DNA of 29,084 bases from NCBI GenBank assembly GCA_012512865.1, contig JAAZDH010000295.1:1-29084 (forward strand), written 5' to 3'. The notes beneath the pieces are model-generated. The model made no database searches and was not told where the DNA came from. It was given only the letters and a program-made list of their open reading frames with translations. Made by a program: the position numbers and the translations under genes. This document shows, piece by piece, positions 24,729-29,084 of the stretch. The first letter of the stretch is position 1, and each line of letters starts with the position of its first letter. Source of the DNA: Clostridiaceae bacterium. Lineage in GTDB: Bacteria > Bacillota > Clostridia > Acetivibrionales > DUMC01.

Positions 24729-25751
24729 TTACCTGAACTCATGTACGGACTCTATCAATGCTTTAACGTTTTCAAAGGGCGCATCGTTTTCTATTTCCAC
24801 GTAAAATATCCCTCCCCCGCCCATCCGGTGGTATATGTCCGCAAACTTCCTTATTTTCTCGCGGATTTCCTGGGGGGTTCCGAAGGGTATCAATCTTTGA
24901 CGGTCAGGATGAATATAGCAGGCAACTTTCCTGGCCCGGCATTTTTCAGCAAATTCATATTCATTGTAAAGATTTGACTGGTGCCAGATTCCATCAATCC
25001 CCATATCGAAGAGCTCGTCTAAAATGGGACCCAGCGCACCGCAGGAGTGAAAAAATATCCTAAGGCCCGCCTTTTTTACCATGTCAAAAAGCTTCTCGTA
25101 CCGGGGGCGGTATACCTCGCGAAACATTTCCAGGGATATGATCGGTCCTGACTGGATTCCCCAGTCATCGCCAAACTGGATGGCGTCCACGCCCAGGTAA
25201 ACAAGCTGCTCACTAACCCGTGCCATGTAGCCGGTAAGACGATCTAGAAAACGGAGAAAAGATTCTTCTTTCAAGTAAACGTCCACCAGCACATCCTCCA
25301 CCGGCCTGATTGCATTCATCTTTTCAAAAATTGACACCCAGCCTTTTATAATGAAATACTTTTCTTTCAAGCGCATAATATCCTCTTTTTCTTGCCGCAG
25401 TTCTTGCGACTGCAAATCCGGCAGCTTGGGGAATTCATATGTTTCAAAGCATTCCGGGGAATTGGCCGGGTACTCTTTCACGCCGCCATGCAGGCCAAAA
25501 ACCGCGTATTCCCATAACGTGCCCCATTCATCCCGTTTTAATTCCCTGTAAACCCCGTTTTTTACCGTTGACGGGTCAGGTCTTGGAATTTCTTTAAACT
25601 CAATTGGATTATCAGGCGGGTATTGGTTAAATAGGTCAAGCAGTTTTTCCCCGTGCACGTAAAGCCCCGCCCGGGATGAATTGTACACCACCGGTATTTT
25701 ATCGGGATTGTTGAATTCAAAGGTCCTTATCATGCGTTCCCTGGGTGTCAT
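24729..25751 (-). CDS. UROD-family protein with His-x-Cys motif
   Basis: A 340-residue UROD-family TIM barrel starting MTPRERMIRTFEFNNPDKIPV, the usual opening for this family. DAIQFGDDWGIQSGPIISL and LRIFFHSCGALGPILDEL hold the probable metal site, with His235 and Cys237 matching the zinc-binding His-x-Cys of MtaA/CmuA methyltransferases. It ends GGGGIFYVEIENDAPFENV. The ATG at 25751 follows GGAGGGGG. It lies 93 bp after the solute-binding protein on the same strand, so it belongs with the sugar-uptake genes. A demethylation role on O-methylated sugars is conceivable, but no corrinoid protein is encoded in the window and the idea is untested. Confidence 0.82.
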   Translation of the reverse strand: MTPRERMIRTFEFNNPDKIPVVYNSSRAGLYVHGEKLLDLFNQYPPDNPIEFKEIPRPDPSTVKNGVYRELKRDEWGTLWEYAVFGLHGGVKEYPANSPECFETYEFPKLPDLQSQELRQEKEDIMRLKEKYFIIKGWVSIFEKMNAIRPVEDVLVDVYLKEESFLRFLDRLTGYMARVSEQLVYLGVDAIQFGDDWGIQSGPIISLEMFREVYRPRYEKLFDMVKKAGLRIFFHSCGALGPILDELFDMGIDGIWHQSNLYNEYEFAEKCRARKVACYIHPDRQRLIPFGTPQEIREKIRKFADIYHRMGGGGIFYVEIENDAPFENVKALIESVHEFR

Positions 25752-25769
25752 TGTGCAACCCCCTCCTTA

Positions 25770-25844
25770 ATGTTTTTGTTTTGTCTTCAATTTCTTGTCT
25801 TTTCTTTAATATCTTGTATGCACCTTGCCTATCCTTTACTATCT
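25770..25844. repeat. TCTTCAAT/CTTGTCTT degenerate repeat in a 93-bp gap
   Basis: Variants of TCTTCAATTTCTTGTC, TTTAATATCTTGTAT and ATCTTCAATACCTTGTC follow each other at 15-17 bp spacing between the solute-binding-protein stop and the UROD ribosome site. Confidence 0.5.
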
Positions 25845-27527
25845 TCAATACCTTGTCTTAACCTCCAGGCCCATTGCCGCATTGGCATCGTCCAGCACTT
25901 CCTGGGCACCTATGGCCTTCATTTGGGCCCTGTATCTTTCAATTGCCTCCTGGGGGCTAAGCTCGCCGCTTATGGCCTTTACGATAGCCTCCTGGAAAAG
26001 TTTCTTGCTGTCCGCATCAAGTTTTGCGTAAGACTCCGACACTGGCACCTGGTTGTTCTGGAACAGGTGGTACAATATACCATTCCTTATTCCCTTATCC
26101 ATGTCCACTTCTTTCTTGAGCATTCTCAGGTTGTATTCCTTGTGCCAATCTTCATCAAGGTATTCGTAGAAATACGGGTATTCTGTCCTTGAAAATCTTG
26201 GAATCTCGTTGACAATATCAGCAGTGGGAGGTCCCTTACCTTCTGTGACCTCGTGAATAATTATGGTCTTTCCTTCAATATCAAAACCCTTTTCGCCCAT
26301 CAACCCTACTCTCCCCATGAAATGGCCTTTTTCATCGCCGAAGAATATGTTTACAAACCAGTTTACAACTTCCTTGGGCTGGCTTGTGCCTTTTATCAGG
26401 ACATAGGGCGCATTGCTGTAACTTATATGATTTATATTCGCGGTAATTCTTCCTTTCAGCGCAAGGATGTTTGCAAATTTTGCCTCCGGGTTGTATTCCC
26501 ACACCCCGCTCTCAAATGAATATACCCAGTCATACCAGTAAAACGTGCTGCCGCATTTCCCGGATAAGACCTTCTCTCTCATATTGTTGCCCGCGTTCGT
26601 GAATATTTCCCTGTCAAGTATGCCTCCCTTGAAATGCCTGGCCAGGTAACTTAAGCAATCAACCATGCCCGGCTTCAGCATGCTGTCAACCCAGCTATTT
26701 TCATTGGGATCATATGTTACGGGGCTCTCCCCGACATGATTAAGCCGCGCGTCAAAAGCCTGGAATATGTCCTGGAGGTTCCACATAAAGGAACTCGTGT
26801 ACCCGTATGTATCATTTATGCCGTTTCCGTCCGGGTCGTCAAAGGTAAATTTCTGGAAAGCCAGTTCAAGTTCATCAACGGTTTCAGGAACTTTCAGTTC
26901 GAATTTTTCAAGCCAGTCCTGCCTTATGGACCTTGTGAACATGTTTGGAGTCAAGCCCTTGGGTATGGCATAAATCCTCCCATTGTATTCATACATTTTT
27001 TTCATTTCCTCGGGTAATGATTCCCAGACCTCGTTACCTTTCAAGTACTCGTCCATCGGCTCAATCGTACCGTCTTCTATTGCTTTTACAACATCATCGG
27101 GAGTAAACAAAAGGGTCATCCCCTTTATGTCCCCTGACGTGATCATTAGGTTCACTTTTTCCATGTAGTTGTTTCTTGATGGGTAGTTTACTTTAAACTT
27201 GATGTCAAATTCCCTCTCCATTGCTTTTGGCCATTCTTCCTTGTACTCGGGATAATCCGATGCATCTCCAAAATATCCTGATACAGTAAGCTCAATAACG
27301 TCCGGTTTAGCCACCTCACCGGTTTTGTCTCCATCCTGCTCCCCAACCTGTTCTCCTATTGTTTTGCCGGTATCATCGCCCTCACCCGTATCCCTGGTCA
27401 GCCAGAGCTTAAAAAATGATAATACTCCCAGTACAATTGCCGCGCCAATTATGATAACCAGGCTGACAAGCGGGATGATAATCAAGCGCCTTTTAAGCGA
27501 CAATTTCTCTCCCCCCTTCCATTTCAT
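25845..27527 (-). CDS. Sugar ABC transporter solute-binding protein, membrane-anchored (no lipobox)
   Basis: A 560-residue extracellular binding protein of the LplA/YtcQ type (family 1). It has VIELTVSGYFG at the start of the folded part, DDVVKAIEDGTIEPMDEYL, an Asp-rich loop DDPDGNGINDTYG, typical of the group, and YAIPKGL. Instead of a lipoprotein signal with a cysteine there is a basic stretch, a long hydrophobic helix (LIIIPLVSLVIIIGAAIVLG), then a Gly/Glu/Asp-rich linker to about residue 75. It is probably anchored by that helix. Two starts are possible: ATG 27527 with GGAGGG, or TTG 27503 with GGGGGGAG, the latter giving MSLKRRL. It should bring oligosaccharides to the permeases encoded upstream. 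No ATP-binding subunit is nearby; such systems often share MsmX. Confidence 0.9.
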   Translation of the reverse strand: MKWKGGEKLSLKRRLIIIPLVSLVIIIGAAIVLGVLSFFKLWLTRDTGEGDDTGKTIGEQVGEQDGDKTGEVAKPDVIELTVSGYFGDASDYPEYKEEWPKAMEREFDIKFKVNYPSRNNYMEKVNLMITSGDIKGMTLLFTPDDVVKAIEDGTIEPMDEYLKGNEVWESLPEEMKKMYEYNGRIYAIPKGLTPNMFTRSIRQDWLEKFELKVPETVDELELAFQKFTFDDPDGNGINDTYGYTSSFMWNLQDIFQAFDARLNHVGESPVTYDPNENSWVDSMLKPGMVDCLSYLARHFKGGILDREIFTNAGNNMREKVLSGKCGSTFYWYDWVYSFESGVWEYNPEAKFANILALKGRITANINHISYSNAPYVLIKGTSQPKEVVNWFVNIFFGDEKGHFMGRVGLMGEKGFDIEGKTIIIHEVTEGKGPPTADIVNEIPRFSRTEYPYFYEYLDEDWHKEYNLRMLKKEVDMDKGIRNGILYHLFQNNQVPVSESYAKLDADSKKLFQEAIVKAISGELSPQEAIERYRAQMKAIGAQEVLDDANAAMGLEVKTRY

Positions 27528-27544
27528 TTTCCCTCCGTGTAATT

Positions 27545-27700
27545 TATATACCCATTATCAATGGAACTATTATCAATATACCCGTTATCAATATAGCAAT
27601 TATCAAGATTATCAATGCGCAATTTGTCAATTATCAATTACCAATTATCAGCTGCCAATTATCAATTACCAGTTATCTACCGGTTATCAATCATCAATGC
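27545..27700. repeat. ATTATCAAT degenerate repeat between permease and binding protein
   Basis: About fifteen variants of the 10-11 bp motif CAATTATCAA / CCGTTATCAAT fill almost all of the 178-bp gap. On the minus strand this would be a transcript leader between permease and binding-protein genes. It contains no obvious hairpin to set expression ratios. Confidence 0.7.
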
Positions 27701-27705
27701 ACATG

Positions 27706-28632
27706 TCATCCCTTTATCGAATTAACCATCAGCCCTTCTGTAAAGTATTTTTGCAGGTATGGATATACCAGGATGACAGGCAGTATCGAGGCTATGATCA
27801 CGGCCGCCGTAAGCCCTTCCTGTGTTACCGTCGGCTGTAGATCCTTCCCGGTAAATGCCTTTACAACCCCCGCAAATTGCCCCTTCATGTCGTATTGCAC
27901 TATTACCATTTCTCTCAGCTTTACAGGGAATGTATATTTCTCGGGGGAATTAATGTACATTATTGCCGAAAAAAACGCGTTCCAGAAGCCCAAGCCCGTA
28001 AACAGGGCTATTGCTGCAAGAACCGGCTTTGAAAGAGGTAATATTATTTTTATGAAGACGGTCATTTCTTGTGCCCCGTCCATTCTTGCAGATTCAACAA
28101 AGCTTGAGGGTATGGTCCAATAATAATTTATTATTATCGCAATGTTCCAGCCGTTTATCAAGACCGGCAATACCAGGGCCGCCATTTTATCTATAAGTTT
28201 CAGTGATTTCATCAGCAGGTAGTTGGGAACAAGCCCTCCCGAAAACAAGATGGGCAGTATGATAAGGTAGTAAACCAGGAACTTGTTCCCCGGCAAATCC
28301 CTCTTTGACAATGCATAGGCCGTCATGGCATTCAGGAATACCGATAACGCGGTTCCCACGGCCGTTATAAATATTGAATTCATGAAAGGCCTGATTATCG
28401 ACTTGTCTTTCAATATCATGATGTAAAATACAATTGAAAACCTGTTCGGTATAAGAAAAAGAGAAGAGCTGCTCCTTGCACCTATATCAAGGGATATTCT
28501 CAATACATGGAGAACCGGCACCAGTACTATTACAGCAAAAATTGCCATTATTGCCATGTTAACAATATCAAATACATTCAGTTTCCTTTTGTGTTTTTTC
28601 AATTTTATATTCTCTCCTCTTGCATTTTCCAT
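27706..28632 (-). CDS. Carbohydrate ABC transporter permease, YtcP/MalG type
   Basis: A 308-residue inner-membrane permease with about six helices (the first IVNMAIMAIFAVIVLVPVLHV). The coupling EAA loop is ESARMDGAQEMTVFIKIILP, which contacts the ATPase. The C-terminus YPYLQKYFTEGLMVNSIKG is characteristic of the YtcP/LplC branch (carbohydrate uptake 1). The ATG at 28632 lacks a ribosome site, whereas TTG 28602 lies 11 bases after AGAGGAG, giving MKKHKRKLNVF; the shorter start may be the real one. Operon neighbours are an LplB-type permease upstream and the binding protein downstream. Confidence 0.92.
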   Translation of the reverse strand: MENARGENIKLKKHKRKLNVFDIVNMAIMAIFAVIVLVPVLHVLRISLDIGARSSSSLFLIPNRFSIVFYIMILKDKSIIRPFMNSIFITAVGTALSVFLNAMTAYALSKRDLPGNKFLVYYLIILPILFSGGLVPNYLLMKSLKLIDKMAALVLPVLINGWNIAIIINYYWTIPSSFVESARMDGAQEMTVFIKIILPLSKPVLAAIALFTGLGFWNAFFSAIMYINSPEKYTFPVKLREMVIVQYDMKGQFAGVVKAFTGKDLQPTVTQEGLTAAVIIASILPVILVYPYLQKYFTEGLMVNSIKG

Positions 28633-28639
28633 ATTGCTT

Positions 28640-28800
28640 TTATCATAATTGCTTTTATACTATTAATCTTATTATATTGAATTTTATCATATTGTTAAAT
28701 TAAATTTTATCATATTGCTTTTATACTATTAATTTTATTATGTTGAATTTTAATATTGAATTTTACCATATTGCTTTTTTTATGTTGCTTTATTATGCCG
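28640..28800. repeat. ATTGCTTTTAT / TTGAATTTTA repeats between the two permease genes
   Basis: A composite unit of about 48 bp (28648-28694) returns with small changes at 28712-28760. Both are built from ATTGCTTTTATACTATTAAT followed by a TTATTAT-TTGAATTTTA part. Shorter pieces extend to 28800. Transporter permease genes are normally a few bases apart, so a 210-bp AT-rich insert here is odd. Confidence 0.7.
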
Positions 28801-28842
28801 CCTTTCGCTATTTCCGCATTTTTTATAATTTGCGCAGTGCAC

Positions 28843-29084
28843 TTACAATATGCTCTTCCTGTCTTCCATCAGTATCTTGCTTAAGAAATTCGCAGCCAGC
28901 AAAAATACCAAGGATATCGTGGATTTGAAAACCCCTACTGCGGTAGCCATGGAATACCTTGCCTTGACAAGTCCCACTTCGTAAATATAAGTGTCTATAA
29001 TCTCGGCAGTTTCAGCAACTGCCGAGTTTTTCATGAGAAATACCGGCTCAAAAAGCCCGTCCATTATAACGGAAAATGATAAAA
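28843..29084 (-). CDS. Sugar ABC transporter permease, LplB type (C-terminal part)
   Basis: The last 80 codons of a permease whose start lies right of the window. The visible part reads GLFEPVFLMKNSAVAETAEI, IDTYIYEVGLVKARYSMATA, and VGVFKSTISLVFLLAANFLS. This closely follows the conserved end of LplB/YtcP-partner permeases (F-L-N-P-x-V-Y-E-x-A-D-I-I-D-T-Y-V-Y). It forms the heteromeric membrane channel with the following permease. The stop is 210 bp before the next gene, a gap filled by AT-rich repeats. Confidence 0.88.
   Translation of the reverse strand, partial: LSFSVIMDGLFEPVFLMKNSAVAETAEIIDTYIYEVGLVKARYSMATAVGVFKSTISLVFLLAANFLSKILMEDRKSIL

Noticed and set aside
27545..27700. Possible riboswitch or attenuator in the permease/binding-protein gap.
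   Set aside because: The sequence is a simple ATTATCAAT repeat with no conserved stem pattern or T-tract hairpin.

Overview
This window looks like a chromosomal segment of a low-to-moderate G+C, anaerobic, plant-polysaccharide-degrading Firmicute, probably a clostridium of the cellulolytic Ruminiclostridium/Acetivibrio type. The evidence is GGAGG-type ribosome sites, frequent TTG starts, a YesM/YesN-LplB/YtcP-type sugar-uptake locus, a GTP-type PEP carboxykinase and a lipoprotein signal peptide. The genus is an inference. No rRNA, tRNA, CRISPR array or intact insertion sequence was seen.

Layout. (1) 1-3512: the start of a WG-repeat lipoprotein (-), an AraC regulator (-), and a divergent GH127 beta-L-arabinofuranosidase-type enzyme (+), followed by a 58-codon pentapeptide-repeat ORF. 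(2) 3570-7389: a mandelate-racemase/MLE-type enolase-superfamily enzyme, a C-terminal remnant of a TIM-barrel sugar isomerase, an amidohydrolase that has lost its middle, and a UROD-family protein, all on the minus strand; it reads as a decaying catabolic cluster. (3) 7639-9738: pckG with its own promoter and terminator. (4) 9758-15074 (-): an M24 peptidase, two paralogous secreted propeller-like proteins, and an extended SDR epimerase between them. (5) 15571-17086 (+): ribokinase behind a cre-like site, then a small unknown protein. (6) 17105-29084 (-): LplB-type permease (partial), YtcP-type permease, membrane-anchored solute-binding protein, UROD protein, YesM kinase, YesN regulator, second UROD protein and GH78 alpha-L-rhamnosidase.

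How it may work together (inference): the transporter imports rhamnose-containing oligosaccharides, YesM/YesN senses them, and the cytoplasmic GH78 enzyme trims them. GH127, under AraC control, handles beta-L-arabinofuranosides. The UROD-family, enolase-superfamily and amidohydrolase genes suggest processing of modified sugars or sugar acids, but their substrates cannot be read from sequence.

The most unusual signal is not a gene. Most non-coding gaps longer than about 100 bp carry their own degenerate short tandem repeat, with a different unit each time (11, 13, 17, 18 bp and less regular arrays), and several genes carry one at an end. Repeats inside reading frames have periods of 9, 12 or 15 bp; those outside need not be multiples of three. 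One 18-bp array begins in the last codons of rbsK. Local, repeated birth of minisatellites is the simplest explanation.
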